A DNA stretch of 64,000 nucleotides from Gp1-AA122 sp036378535 (GTDB taxonomy: Bacteria; Acidobacteriota; Terriglobia; Terriglobales; Acidobacteriaceae): contig DASUWH010000069.1 in the NCBI GenBank assembly GCA_036378535.1, positions 1 through 64,000 on the forward strand, given 5' to 3'. Under the pieces are notes generated by a model that did not search any database, was not told the origin of the DNA, and saw only the letters and a list, made by a program, of their open reading frames with translations. Below are positions 17,853 to 26,687 of this stretch, piece after piece. The position numbers and the translations under genes are program-made. Numbering within the stretch: the first letter of the stretch is position 1; each line of letters starts with the position of its first letter.

Positions 17853-18722
17853 ATGGTAAAATCGGGTGTGGTGACGCCTTCCATCCGACTGCTGGCCATT
17901 GATATCGATGGCACCCTGCTCAACCCGCAATTCAAGATTAGCGATGGCGATCTGGCGGCGCTCCGCCGCGCTCACGAGATGGGCGTCGAAGTCGTTCTGG
18001 TTACGGGCCGCCGGCACACCTTTGCTTTGCCCATCGCGCAGTCGCTCGGGTTCGATCTGGGACTGATCAGTTCCAATGGCGCCGTTACCCGGTCCCTCAG
18101 CGGCGAAACCTTTCATCGCGACCTGCTGCCAGCCTCGACCGCGACGAAATTGTGCATGGCCATGAAGGAATTCCGTGGGAATACCGTTCTCACTTTCGAT
18201 AAGGAAGCCAAAGGGGCGATTGTTCTGGAGCACATGGGCGAGTTGACCGCAAGCATCGAGCGCTGGCTCGAGAAGAACATGAACTACATCGATTTCGTGA
18301 TCCCGATCGAGAAGGCGCTCACCACCGACCCTGTGCAGGCGATGTTCTGCGGACCGATTGCCCGCATGCACGAAGCGCTGGCAGCGCTTGCCAGTAGCGG
18401 CCTGGAACATGACATTACTGTCCTCCGCACCGAATACCCGGTTCGGGATCTCTCGATCGTGGATGTGCTGAACCAGGGCTGCTCCAAGGGCCATGCCCTG
18501 GAACGTTGGGCCAGCTATCGCGGTATTCCTCGGGCGGAGGTCATGGCCATTGGAGATAACTTCAATGACATCGAAATGCTTGCCTTTGCCGGACACCCGG
18601 TTATCATGGGAAATGCGTGCGAAGAACTCCGGGGTAGAGGCTGGACAGTGACTCTGCCCAACGATCAGTGTGGAGTGGCAGCGGCCGTAGAGCAGGTACT
18701 AAACGCGCGCCCGGCCTTGTAG
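17853..18722 (+). CDS. HAD-superfamily phosphatase, Cof type
   Basis: 289 residues from ATG 17853; TTG 17847 and GTG 17868/17871 are alternatives. Motif I is LLAIDIDGTLLNP, motif II is VLVTGR, the motif III Lys is in QGCSKGHAL, and motif IV is GDNFNDIEML. The large C2B cap between motifs II and III places it in the Cof/YwpJ group, which dephosphorylates sugar phosphates or related metabolites. The exact substrate cannot be read. Confidence 0.88.
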   Translation: MVKSGVVTPSIRLLAIDIDGTLLNPQFKISDGDLAALRRAHEMGVEVVLVTGRRHTFALPIAQSLGFDLGLISSNGAVTRSLSGETFHRDLLPASTATKLCMAMKEFRGNTVLTFDKEAKGAIVLEHMGELTASIERWLEKNMNYIDFVIPIEKALTTDPVQAMFCGPIARMHEALAALASSGLEHDITVLRTEYPVRDLSIVDVLNQGCSKGHALERWASYRGIPRAEVMAIGDNFNDIEMLAFAGHPVIMGNACEELRGRGWTVTLPNDQCGVAAAVEQVLNARPAL

Positions 18723-18751
18723 GCGGATTTTTTCACGCAAGCGGAAGCAGA

Positions 18752-19498
18752 ATGTCTTTACGTAATTTACTTGCCATCGGCGTGTTGCTGTTAGCCCCTG
18801 CTGTCGCCTGCTCCGCTTCCGACATAGCGGTATTGCGCAATGGCTTCTCCATCCCGCACGAGAGCCGTGAAGCGATCGGAACCATGACCCGCTTGTACAC
18901 GGCGATCGATAAAAGCAGCTACGTGGATATTCCTACCGACCAGATTGAACGCTTCGAAAAGGATCTGACCCCCAAGCTTGGCCCGCAGCAGGTTTCAGTG
19001 CCGCCAATGGCGAGCCCAAACTTAAAGGAAGTGATTCAAGGCGCGAGTGATAAACAGTTGCTGGATGTTGACCTGGTCAACAGCGTTATCCGCGCCGAGA
19101 GCGGATTTAATACTCACGCCGTATCTCCTAAGGGCGCCCGGGGCTTGATGCAGCTTATGCCTGATACCGCGTCGACGTTGGGCGTAAGCAACTCTTTTGA
19201 CCCCAAGGCTAACGTCGAAGGGGGAACTCAGTATTTGCGCTGGCTGCTGGACCGCTACAACTATGATCTGGCCAAAGCTCTGGCGGCTTACAACGCCGGC
19301 CCGCATCGCGTAGAGCAATATCACGGCATTCCGCCCTACGCTGAAACCCGAGCCTACGTGGCGCGGATCATTCGGGATTTCAATCGCCAGAAATTAGCGG
19401 AACGTAAAGCCCTGGCGGCGACGACGAAAAAGAACAAACCATCAGCGCCCGGCCACGGTTTCGCTAAGAACACGGAGCAAGCCAGCGGCAGTAACTAG
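18752..19498 (+). CDS. Soluble lytic transglycosylase (SLT domain), exported
   Basis: 248 residues from ATG 18752. A signal peptide (LLAIGVLLLAPAVACSAS) is followed by a short LysM-less linker, and the SLT domain begins near residue 95. Catalytic Glu lies in RAESGF, followed by SPKGARGLMQLMP, GGTQYLRWLLDRY and ALAAYNAGPHRVEQY. It cleaves peptidoglycan to give anhydromuropeptides in the periplasm. The C-terminal tail is basic and low-complexity. A Cys at the end of the leader (VAC) could instead mark a lipoprotein. Confidence 0.9.
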   Translation: MSLRNLLAIGVLLLAPAVACSASDIAVLRNGFSIPHESREAIGTMTRLYTAIDKSSYVDIPTDQIERFEKDLTPKLGPQQVSVPPMASPNLKEVIQGASDKQLLDVDLVNSVIRAESGFNTHAVSPKGARGLMQLMPDTASTLGVSNSFDPKANVEGGTQYLRWLLDRYNYDLAKALAAYNAGPHRVEQYHGIPPYAETRAYVARIIRDFNRQKLAERKALAATTKKNKPSAPGHGFAKNTEQASGSN

Positions 19499-19573
19499 AG
19501 CCAACCGCGTTGACCTCTATGGAAGTCTCAGATACTGTGATTGCTTGCTCGCGGTCGTGTAACCACTCTGTTC

Positions 19574-20845
19574 ATGACTAAAAAACGTATTCTGAGCACG
19601 GCCATCGTGCTCGCTCTCTTGTCTGTGCTGGTGTACTTCCAGGTCCAGCACTGGAGATCCTTCGATTGGGCCCGTTTCCGCCAAGCCAGCCATGTGGACC
19701 CGCTCCATATCATTGCCGCCATAGCGATTATTCATTTCACCTACATTCTGCGGGCGCTGCGTTGGAAAATCTTCCTCCAGCCCGTGTGTAAGACAGAGAC
19801 CCGGCGCCTGGTCTCGCCAACGTTCGTGGGATTTGCCGGACTGGCTTTGTTAGGCCGTCCAGGAGAGTTCATTCGCCCTTACCTGATCGGGGTGAAGGAG
19901 AAGGTAACGTTCTCTTCGCAGTTGGGCGTGTGGACGGTAGAACGCATCTTTGACGTCGGGGCTTTCACCATCCTGATGACCATCGATGTCTTTGTGTCAG
20001 CGCAGCTGCGCGCCAATCCTTATATCGGGAAATTCAGGCTGGCCGCTCTGCTTCTTTGCGGGTTGGTGGCAATGGCAAGTCTCATTGCTGTGCTGATCCG
20101 CAGGCGCGGCCACGCATTCGCCAGTTTTCTTCACCGGCTTACCTCTCGGGTCTCCACCGGCTTGGCCCACCAGGTAGACCAAAAGGTGCGCGCTTTTGGC
20201 GAAGGATTGAACACCATAGCCAGCGCGAAGGCATTTGTTCAACTGGTAGCCGTATCGGTGGCCATGTGGTTCCTGATTGCACTGGCCTATCGCGAGGTTG
20301 CGCACTCCTATCCACCCGAGCTGAGCGATGTACAGACGGCTGGTGCTCCGTCGCTGGACGTGGAAAATGCACAGCTGGCGGGCGTTCCCGAATTGGCTGG
20401 ACAAGAGCTCACTCCCGATGTAGTTGCCGAGGTCGCAAACGGCGTGATGCAGAAGGGCTACACGGTGAAGCAGGAGGGCAGCGACGTCTGGCTGCTTCGC
20501 AAGAATAAACGCATCAAGAAAATCGGCGATCGTCCCCACCTCAGCAACCTGGATGTCGCCCGCGTGCTCCTGCTCATGGGATTCAGCATGATTGGCTCCA
20601 TCGTGCAGTTGCCCGCGGTCGGAGGCGGAAGCCAGCTGGCGGTCATCAGCGCGCTCCAGGTGATCTACGGTATTCCACCCGAAATGGCTGTGAGTTGCGG
20701 GATTCTGCTTTGGTTGGTTACGTTCATGAGCTGCGTACCCGTCGGTTTGGCCTTTGCCCATCGTGAGCACTTGTCCTTGAGGAAGCTCTCCGAAGAAAGC
20801 GCGCAGGAAGAGGAGGAGACAGTGTCCTCCCAGCCAACGGCCTGA
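19574..20845 (+). CDS. Flippase-like membrane protein (LPG-synthase TM-domain family)
   Basis: 423 residues from ATG 19574. Several membrane helices and the family signatures are visible: YILRALRWKIFL, GFAGLALLGRPGEFIRPYL, WTVERIFDVGAFT, and QLPAVGGGSQLAVISAL near the C-terminus. The family (UPF0104/AglD-like) is linked to lipid or polyprenol-glycolipid transfer. About 80 soluble residues lie between the membrane helices at roughly 240-320, rich in Val/Glu and ending in LRKNKRIKKIGDRPHLSN, which is not typical. The tail is acidic (EEEE). Confidence 0.75.
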   Translation: MTKKRILSTAIVLALLSVLVYFQVQHWRSFDWARFRQASHVDPLHIIAAIAIIHFTYILRALRWKIFLQPVCKTETRRLVSPTFVGFAGLALLGRPGEFIRPYLIGVKEKVTFSSQLGVWTVERIFDVGAFTILMTIDVFVSAQLRANPYIGKFRLAALLLCGLVAMASLIAVLIRRRGHAFASFLHRLTSRVSTGLAHQVDQKVRAFGEGLNTIASAKAFVQLVAVSVAMWFLIALAYREVAHSYPPELSDVQTAGAPSLDVENAQLAGVPELAGQELTPDVVAEVANGVMQKGYTVKQEGSDVWLLRKNKRIKKIGDRPHLSNLDVARVLLLMGFSMIGSIVQLPAVGGGSQLAVISALQVIYGIPPEMAVSCGILLWLVTFMSCVPVGLAFAHREHLSLRKLSEESAQEEEETVSSQPTA

Positions 20846-20853
20846 GAAGAAGC

Positions 20854-21001
20854 AGTCAGCATTCAGCCAAGATCCTTCTAAGAAGTTGGTACACCGAGCA
20901 GTAGAATTGTTGTCCCGAGAGTTTTCATCACATTTGCGGTTTCGAGCGCAGCGAGGATCTGCTTTGTCCGCCCACAAGTCTAAACTGGCTGAATGCTGAC
21001 T
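20854..21001. repeat. Inverted-repeat element, AGTCAGCATTCAGCC family
   Basis: AGTCAGCATTCAGCC (20854-20868) and its exact reverse complement GGCTGAATGCTGACT (20987-21001) bracket a 118-bp interior. A related, longer element lies at 34882-35050. No transposase is inside, so it may be a small non-autonomous palindromic element. Confidence 0.65.
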
Positions 21002-21087
21002 GCTGAATGCAGAAAGCTATTACTGTTACAATCAAACTTTGTCAAAAAGCAGGCCCCTAATAGGGCCACGGAGTTTCCAAGCGCCAG

Positions 21088-21582
21088 ATGAAGTGTCCTT
21101 TTTGCGGGTTCCCCAACGACAAGGTCGTGGACTCGCGCGAAAGCAAGGAAGCCGACGCGATCCGCCGCCGTCGCGAATGCCTGAAATGTGAAAAGCGCTT
21201 TACCACCTACGAGCGGATCGACGAGATCCCCTACATGGTCGTGAAGAAGGATGGCCGCCGCGAAAAATTTGAACGCCAGAAGGTGCTCAACGGTCTGCTG
21301 CGCGCCTGCGAAAAGCGGCCCGTACCGATGGCTAAGCTGGAGCAGATCGTCAACGACGCCGAGTCGTTTGTCATCGAATCTCCGGAACGCGAGCGCAAAA
21401 CCACAGAAATTGGCGAGTTGATCATGAACCGCCTGCGCAAGTACGACAAGGTGGCATATGTGCGCTTCGCCTCGGTTTACCTGGATTTTAAGGACGTCAA
21501 AGAGTTCCTGGCCGAACTAAAAGACTTGATGAAGACGAAAGAACCGGTCGAGGTGAAACCGCGTGCCGCTGCGAAAACCTAA
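21088..21582 (+). CDS. nrdR: Transcriptional repressor NrdR
   Basis: 164 residues, the usual length. The N-terminal zinc ribbon has MKCPFC and ECLKCEKRF. It is followed by the ATP-cone (VVKKDGRREKFERQKVLNGLLRACEKRPV) that senses ATP/dATP. NrdR represses ribonucleotide reductase genes when dATP is high. No nrd gene is in the window. Two residues near the end (VEVKPRAAAKT) extend beyond the conserved domain. The isocitrate dehydrogenase gene lies 72 bp downstream on the same strand. Confidence 0.95.
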   Translation: MKCPFCGFPNDKVVDSRESKEADAIRRRRECLKCEKRFTTYERIDEIPYMVVKKDGRREKFERQKVLNGLLRACEKRPVPMAKLEQIVNDAESFVIESPERERKTTEIGELIMNRLRKYDKVAYVRFASVYLDFKDVKEFLAELKDLMKTKEPVEVKPRAAAKT

Positions 21583-21615
21583 GATTCACCAGAAACAGTT
21601 TGCTCATGTGTTGGC

Positions 21616-21653
21616 TTGGTGAACCTTTGGTGTCCTCTGTGGTGATTTCTTTT
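21616..21653. repeat. Short dispersed motif TTTGGTGTCCTCTGTGGTGA
   Basis: The gap before the isocitrate dehydrogenase gene holds a CTCTGTGGTGATTT sequence. Similar CAGAG-rich words recur inverted at 37396-37415 and 37510-37525. A low-complexity intergenic family; no function is assigned. Confidence 0.35.
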
Positions 21654-21654
21654 T

Positions 21655-22683
21655 ATGACTTATCGCATCACTCTGATTCCCGGCGACGGCATCGGCCCTG
21701 AAGTAACCCAGGCTGCGGTCCGCGTTCTGGAAGCCACAGGCCTGAAGTTCGAATGGGAAACCTTTCAGGCGGGAGCTGAAGCTTACGAGAAGTATCGCGA
21801 GTATATTCCCAAAGAACTGATCCAATCGGTTGAGCGCACTCGCGTGGCTCTGAAGGGGCCGGTTACTACCCCGATCGGCGGGGGCTTTGCCAGCATCAAT
21901 GTCGAGTTGCGTAAGCGCTTCGAACTGTACGCCAATTTTCGCCCGATCCGAAACCTGCCCCACATTCCCACTCGCTATCCCGACGTTGATCTCATCATCA
22001 TTCGAGAAAACACCGAAGGCCTTTACTCCGGGATCGAGCACGAAGTTGTTCCAGGCGTAGTCGAGAGCCTGAAGATCATTACCGCCAAAGCGTCCACGCG
22101 CATCGCGCGCTTCGCCTTCGAATACGCTCGCAAAAACAAGCGGAAGAAGATCCACGCAATTCACAAAGCTAACATCATGAAATTGTCCGACGGCCTTTTT
22201 CTCCGATGCTCGCGGGATGTGGCCAAACAATATCCGGAGATCACATACGGCGAGCATATCGTCGATAACACCTGCATGCAGCTGGTCATGAATCCCTACC
22301 AGTACGACATGCTGCTGCTGGAGAATCTCTACGGAGACATCATTTCCGATTTGTGCGCCGCCTTCGTTGGCGGCCTGGGATTCGTTCCCGGCGCGAATAT
22401 TGGCGACGAGTGCGCTATCTTCGAAGCCGTACACGGTTCCGCTCCGGACATTGCCGGGAAAAATATCGCTAATCCTACTGCCCTAATTCGCTCAGCCCTG
22501 CTCATGCTGCGCCACATCGGCGAGCAGGACGCCGCGCTCAGGATCCGCAATGCCTTGGAGAAGGTCTACCGCGACCGCGACAAGCTGACTCGTGATGTTG
22601 GCGGAAAAGCAGGCACCTCGGAATTCGCCGATCACGTGATTGAAGCGATGGAATCGGCCGAAGTCACGGTCGGAAGTTCCTAG
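21655..22683 (+). CDS. NAD-dependent isocitrate dehydrogenase (isocitrate/isopropylmalate family)
   Basis: 342 residues. Beta-decarboxylating dehydrogenase with LIPGDGIGPEV, substrate loop PVTTPIGGGFASINVELRK, catalytic ENTEGLYSGIEHEV, HKANIMKLSDGLF, and the Mg site NLYGDIISDLCA. The EHEVVPGVVESLKIIT stretch and the TPIGGG..N pattern resemble the eukaryotic IDH3-like NAD enzymes of bacteria, rather than LeuB. Cofactor choice reads as NAD from HGSAPDIAGKNIANPTA. It converts isocitrate to 2-oxoglutarate in the TCA cycle; homoisocitrate is a less likely substrate. Confidence 0.85.
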   Translation: MTYRITLIPGDGIGPEVTQAAVRVLEATGLKFEWETFQAGAEAYEKYREYIPKELIQSVERTRVALKGPVTTPIGGGFASINVELRKRFELYANFRPIRNLPHIPTRYPDVDLIIIRENTEGLYSGIEHEVVPGVVESLKIITAKASTRIARFAFEYARKNKRKKIHAIHKANIMKLSDGLFLRCSRDVAKQYPEITYGEHIVDNTCMQLVMNPYQYDMLLLENLYGDIISDLCAAFVGGLGFVPGANIGDECAIFEAVHGSAPDIAGKNIANPTALIRSALLMLRHIGEQDAALRIRNALEKVYRDRDKLTRDVGGKAGTSEFADHVIEAMESAEVTVGSS

Positions 22684-22688
22684 AACTA

Positions 22689-22773
22689 CGCTGTTATTGC
22701 GAGCAAAACCAGGATCTGGGTTCGCGCCTGGATGAGGGAAACCCAGACCCTCACTTCGTTCGGGATGATAATT
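22689..22773. repeat. GTCATCC-family composite repeat
   Basis: TGTTATTGCGAGC near 22689 and the inverse CTTCGTTCGGGATGATAATTT near 22752-22772 bracket a GGATCTGGGTT ... AACCCAGACCC hairpin. It lies between convergent genes and could stop transcription, although no T-run follows. Confidence 0.55.
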
Positions 22774-22780
22774 TGTAGGT

Positions 22781-23269
22781 TTAGGAAATAGCTATCGCCG
22801 ATCGTTTCTGATCTCCGGAACGAATCCTGCCCGTCCGCCGCAGCTGCACGATCAAGTAGATAGAAGCAAGCAACAAAAGTGGCGAAGAATAAAAGCCCGG
22901 AGCTGGGCGTGCGAAATGCACAGAGGCAACAGTTTGCCCCAGGATAGTGGCGAGTGTGTGGCCACCGGCGTTGATGATCATGACAATGCTGAGAAACCAG
23001 GCTAGAGGTCGGATCAACCGGGAGCCCCGAAAGACCAAGGGCGAGAGCAGCAGTGCCACAACAACTCCGGCAATGAGGCTATCTAACCATTCGCGGAACC
23101 CAAAGGCGGGCATGGGAAACCATCCCCAGCGCTCACGCATGGCAATCACAGTTGGATTGTAGACGGACAGAAAACCGGTGAGGGCTTCGTCGGTGATATG
23201 CACCGCGACGGCCAGGCAAAGGCCAACCCACGCGATCCCGAGCTTCCTGTAAGGCGAAGGCTGGAACAT
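22781..23269 (-). CDS. Small integral membrane protein of unknown function
   Basis: 162 residues from ATG 23269, chosen because GGAGG lies 6 bp before it. Four membrane helices are visible: LGIAWVGLCLAVAVHI, WLDSLIAGVVVALLLSPLVF, PLAWFLSIVMIINAGGHTLA and YSSPLLLLASIYLIVQL. The H-I-T-D-E-A motif after helix 1 and GGH in helix 3 recall HXXEE-type membrane proteins, but this is a weak match. It is convergent with isocitrate dehydrogenase. Confidence 0.55.
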   Translation of the reverse strand: MFQPSPYRKLGIAWVGLCLAVAVHITDEALTGFLSVYNPTVIAMRERWGWFPMPAFGFREWLDSLIAGVVVALLLSPLVFRGSRLIRPLAWFLSIVMIINAGGHTLATILGQTVASVHFARPAPGFYSSPLLLLASIYLIVQLRRTGRIRSGDQKRSAIAIS

Positions 23270-23425
23270 CGGACCTCCATTCAGGAACTCACTGACTTCA
23301 ATCAAGTTTCCCGCCCGGCAACTTGCCTGTCAACGCGAGAAGAACGAATGATCCCGGGCACACATTGACGAGGGCTGCTGGTTTTCAGTAACATTTCGCC
23401 GCTTCTAGTTTTGGGGTCCTGGGGG

Positions 23426-24436
23426 ATGGCAATCACAACACGGCGTATTGGAGTGGTCCTTTTCCAGCTCGGCGGACCGGATAAGCTGGAAGCGATCGAG
23501 CCTTTTCTTTATAACCTGTTCTGCGATCCTGACATCATTGACTTCCCTTTCGCACGCATTGGGAGAAAACCACTGGCCAAGCTCATCTCGACCACGCGTG
23601 CTAAGAAGGTGCAGCACCATTATTCGGTAATCGGAGGGGGATCGCCGATCCGCCGATTCACCGAAAAGCAGGCCCGCGCTCTCGAAAACAGATTGGCGGA
23701 TGCCGGCCTGGATGCCCGCTGCTTTGTGGCCATGCGCTACTGGCATCCGTTCACCGCCGAGGCAATCGAACAGTTGCTGGAGGCGCGCTGCGAAGAGGTG
23801 GTGCTGTTGCCTCTTTATCCGCACTATTCTTCGACTACTACCGGCAGCAGCCTCAATGAATGGAACCGCCTTTTCGACGACCGCATCCCGGTTCATCTCG
23901 TCGACAGCTTTTACAAGAACGACTTGTATCTGAATGCTCTCGTCGAGAAGATCGATGCGGCGCTGGCGCGCTTCGTTCCCGCCAAGAAACCGGAACTGGT
24001 CTTCAGCGCTCACAGCCTGCCCATTTCTGTGGTGGAGAAGGGCGATCCTTACCAGCGCCAGATTGCGGAAACCGTAGAGTTAGTAATGCACCAGGGCGGC
24101 TGGAGCAACCGCTATCGTCTCTGCTACCAGAGTAAAGTGGGGGCAAGTAAATGGCTGCAGCCGTCGCTGCATACCACTCTTCGTGAGCTGGCCGATGAAC
24201 GCGTGAAAGACGTTTGCATCGTGCCTATCTCCTTCGTCTCGGACCACGTGGAAACGTTAGGGGAAATCGATCACGAGGCGCGGGAAGAGGCTCACAAGCT
24301 TGGTATCGAGCAATTTGAGATGACTTCCGGGCTGAACGATTCGCCCACATTTATCGCAGCGCTGGCGGGCTTGGTAATGTCGGCGTTGAATTCGAAATCA
24401 AGAACCGAAAGTGATTATCTCGTTGCGGCTGATTGA
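23426..24436 (+). CDS. hemH: Ferrochelatase
   Basis: 336 residues from ATG 23426 (the frame opens at 23411). It inserts iron into the porphyrin ring in the last step of haem synthesis. Family landmarks are GVVLFQLGGPD, YSVIGGGSPI, MRYWHPFTAEAIEQL, LLPLYPHYSSTTTGSSLNEW, the metal His in VFSAHSLPISVVEKGDPY, YQSKVGASKWLQP and PISFVSDHVETLGEIDHE. The catalytic His and Glu (in ETLGEID) are both present. It lies 34 bp before the Rieske gene, so haem supply and cytochrome complex genes are adjacent. Confidence 0.95.
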   Translation: MAITTRRIGVVLFQLGGPDKLEAIEPFLYNLFCDPDIIDFPFARIGRKPLAKLISTTRAKKVQHHYSVIGGGSPIRRFTEKQARALENRLADAGLDARCFVAMRYWHPFTAEAIEQLLEARCEEVVLLPLYPHYSSTTTGSSLNEWNRLFDDRIPVHLVDSFYKNDLYLNALVEKIDAALARFVPAKKPELVFSAHSLPISVVEKGDPYQRQIAETVELVMHQGGWSNRYRLCYQSKVGASKWLQPSLHTTLRELADERVKDVCIVPISFVSDHVETLGEIDHEAREEAHKLGIEQFEMTSGLNDSPTFIAALAGLVMSALNSKSRTESDYLVAAD

Positions 24437-24470
24437 GCAGCGATGTAAGAACGGGAAAGGGTGAGTACGG

Positions 24471-25562
24471 ATGGCAGACGAGAAGACCCTTGGGCGTCTC
24501 CCAAAGTGGCCTCGCAAGGCTTTGAACAATTCCGTAATAGCGGCCGAGCAGGCATATCGCAAGCGCTCCGGCCTGCCGTTGCTGAGCGATGCCGACATGG
24601 AGGCACTCAGAGCTGGCGTGCAGATGCCGTGGGAAGCGGATGGAGGGGCCGTGGTGGCATCGGCTCCCGCAGCTTCCGCTCCGGCGGCAGTTGCGGCGCC
24701 CACAGCCACAGCGGTCGCGGCCGGTGGATTTAGCCCCGATGTGGAGAAATGGCTTGCAGCCGGAAAGAAATGGAGCAAGTCCGCGATCGCAGCCGAGCAG
24801 GCACGCCGGAAGAGAAATAATCTGGCTGCGCTGACCGACGCAGAAGTTACGGCACTGTTAGGTGAACCTGCCGGTGCGCCCGCCGCGCCGGCCGCCACGG
24901 CAGCCAGTGCGGCTCCTGCAGCACCAGCGCGACCGGTGACGACCGCAGCCAAGCCTACCCTGCCGAACGTTTCCCAAGTTGCGCGGACGGGAACCGCTAC
25001 TCGCTATGTGGGAACGCCTGCGGTCGGAACTTCCAAAGCCGCTGCTGCGGGAGGCATAGCTGGTGTCGGCCCCGACGAAACCACCGTCGACCAACGGCGC
25101 CGTCACCTGGTCTGGAGCGCGGTCGGCGCATTCCTTGGTACTTGGCTGCTCGCCTTCTTCCGCTTCTTTCTACCGCGAACCCTGTTCGAACCCAATACAG
25201 TTTTCAAGATCGGGTATCCAACGGATTACGCGCTTGGGGTAGATACCAAGTTCCAGCAGAAGTATCGCATTTGGGTGGACCGCACGCCCGATCGGCTCTT
25301 CGTCATTTATGCGCGCTGCACCCATCTTGGCTGCACGCCCGACTGGAAGCCCAGCGAAAACAAGTTCAAATGCCCCTGCCACGGCAGCGGCTACGACAGT
25401 GAAGGAATCAACTTCGAGGGCCCGGCGCCGCGCCCCATGGATCGCGCTCACATCGAGGTTGCAGCCGATGGCCAGATACAGGTTGACACGTCCAAGCTCT
25501 ACTCCTGGCCCAAGGGTCAGCCGAGCCATTTCGATGATGATGGAGCATTTTTGAAGGCATGA
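24471..25562 (+). CDS. Rieske iron-sulfur protein with duplicated N-terminal motif
   Basis: 363 residues. The Rieske domain has CTHLGC at 283-288 and CPCHGSGYD at 301-309. Ligands Cys283, His285, Cys301 and His304 and disulfide partners Cys288 and Cys303 are all present. The single membrane helix is at about 213-232. The 200 residues before it are unusual: two copies of a helical motif (SVIAAEQAYRKRSGLPLLSD at 21-40 and KSAIAAEQARRKRNNLAALT at 103-122), joined by Ala/Pro linkers. These would stay in the cytoplasm. It is the first gene of the complex, followed by the two cytochrome b genes. Confidence 0.92.
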   Translation: MADEKTLGRLPKWPRKALNNSVIAAEQAYRKRSGLPLLSDADMEALRAGVQMPWEADGGAVVASAPAASAPAAVAAPTATAVAAGGFSPDVEKWLAAGKKWSKSAIAAEQARRKRNNLAALTDAEVTALLGEPAGAPAAPAATAASAAPAAPARPVTTAAKPTLPNVSQVARTGTATRYVGTPAVGTSKAAAAGGIAGVGPDETTVDQRRRHLVWSAVGAFLGTWLLAFFRFFLPRTLFEPNTVFKIGYPTDYALGVDTKFQQKYRIWVDRTPDRLFVIYARCTHLGCTPDWKPSENKFKCPCHGSGYDSEGINFEGPAPRPMDRAHIEVAADGQIQVDTSKLYSWPKGQPSHFDDDGAFLKA

Positions 25563-25600
25563 AGCAGGGGAGCGGCTTTCGCCGTTCCTTAACCACCTAG

Positions 25601-25622
25601 CGACAGGCGCCCTCGCCTGTCG
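25601..25622. repeat. Palindromic element CGACAGGCG-CCCT-CGCCTGTCG
   Basis: A perfect 9-bp stem with a 4-base loop between the Rieske and cytochrome b genes. There is no T-run. It could modulate read-through or stability of the operon message. Confidence 0.6.
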
Positions 25623-25663
25623 AGCCGAGCAGATCTCGGCAGCTTGCAAGTAGCGAGGATCAG

Positions 25664-26587
25664 ATGCCAGATAAAGAGAACGGCACGAACGGAAACGGTA
25701 ATCGAGTCGGCCTATTGGAGCGGGTGAAAGCGGGCGTCAAAGAAGATGTCCAGTCTCTCAAGACCGACATCCCGGCCAAGGCAAAAGATCAGATCGAAGG
25801 CCTGAAAGACCCGACCAAGACCCAGGTCTACACCTCGATCTTTCGTCATAAGCACGACGACACCCCGCGCAACCGCGCTTTGGGCGTGCTGTCAAACGTC
25901 TTCCTGCATCTGCATCCGGCCAAGATCAATCGCGACGCCGTTCGCTACAGCTACACCTGGGGCATGGGCGGAATCACCTTCTATTTATTTATCGTCCTGA
26001 CCTTCACCGGGGTGCTGCTGATGTTCTATTACCATCCGACCAAGGTGCAGGCGTTCCGGGACGTCCTCTATCTCGAACACGATGTCCCATTCGGTAAACT
26101 GCTACGCAACATGCACCGCTGGGCCGCCCACCTGATGGTCATCGGGGTCTGGCTGCACATGTTCCGCGTGTTCTTAACCGGTTCCTACAAGAAACCCCGC
26201 GAGTTCAACTGGAACATTGGCGTGCTGCTGCTGGTATTCACGCTGCTGCTATCGTTTACCGGATATTTGCTTCCGGACGATCAGTTGGGGTTCTGGGCTG
26301 TGACGGTGGGAACCAACATGGCCCGCGCCACTCCTCTGCTTGGGCATGAAGGCCCCTTTGGAGCGATGCTGCACATGACGCCCTACAACGACATTCGTTT
26401 TGGTTTGTTGGGAGGCTCGATCGTAGACGCCAATGCCCTGCTGCGTTCTTATATTTGGCACTGCATCGGCATCCCGATTGTGGCTTCGGTGTTAATGATC
26501 GTGCACTTCTGGCGCGTGCGGAAAGATGGCGGCATCTCCGGCCCTGCGCCAGTAATGTTGCCCCGAGAAATTAAAGAGAAGCTGTGA
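25664..26587 (+). CDS. Cytochrome b N-terminal subunit (b6 type)
   Basis: 307 residues: a long soluble N-terminal part, then four membrane helices. Haem ligands are His151 and His165 (spacing 14) in HRWAAHLMVIGVWLHMF, and His266 and His281 (spacing 15) in YIWHCIGIP...IVHFWR. The 15-residue second spacing is the cytochrome b6 pattern, unlike the 14 of mitochondrial cytochrome b. GSYKKPREFNW and SFTGYLLPDDQLGFWAV are also family landmarks. It carries electrons from quinol across the membrane, and the C-terminal helices are encoded separately in the next gene. Confidence 0.93.
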   Translation: MPDKENGTNGNGNRVGLLERVKAGVKEDVQSLKTDIPAKAKDQIEGLKDPTKTQVYTSIFRHKHDDTPRNRALGVLSNVFLHLHPAKINRDAVRYSYTWGMGGITFYLFIVLTFTGVLLMFYYHPTKVQAFRDVLYLEHDVPFGKLLRNMHRWAAHLMVIGVWLHMFRVFLTGSYKKPREFNWNIGVLLLVFTLLLSFTGYLLPDDQLGFWAVTVGTNMARATPLLGHEGPFGAMLHMTPYNDIRFGLLGGSIVDANALLRSYIWHCIGIPIVASVLMIVHFWRVRKDGGISGPAPVMLPREIKEKL

Positions 26588-26668
26588 GTGTGGGGGCGGC
26601 CGCTCCCGGCCGTCCAGTCGAGCGAAGCTCGACTTTTTGCAGACTGGCGGCCGAAGCGGCCGCCTCTA
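26588..26668. repeat. GGGGCGGCCGC-type palindromic repeat
   Basis: GGCGGCCGC near 26595 and GCGGCCGCC near 26657-26665 flank AGTCGAGCGAAGCTCGACTTTTT. The inner GTCGAGC-GAA-GCTCGAC stem is followed by five T and could act as a weak terminator or attenuator inside the operon. Confidence 0.6.
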
Positions 26669-26687
26669 TGTGGGTTTCGGAGAATCT

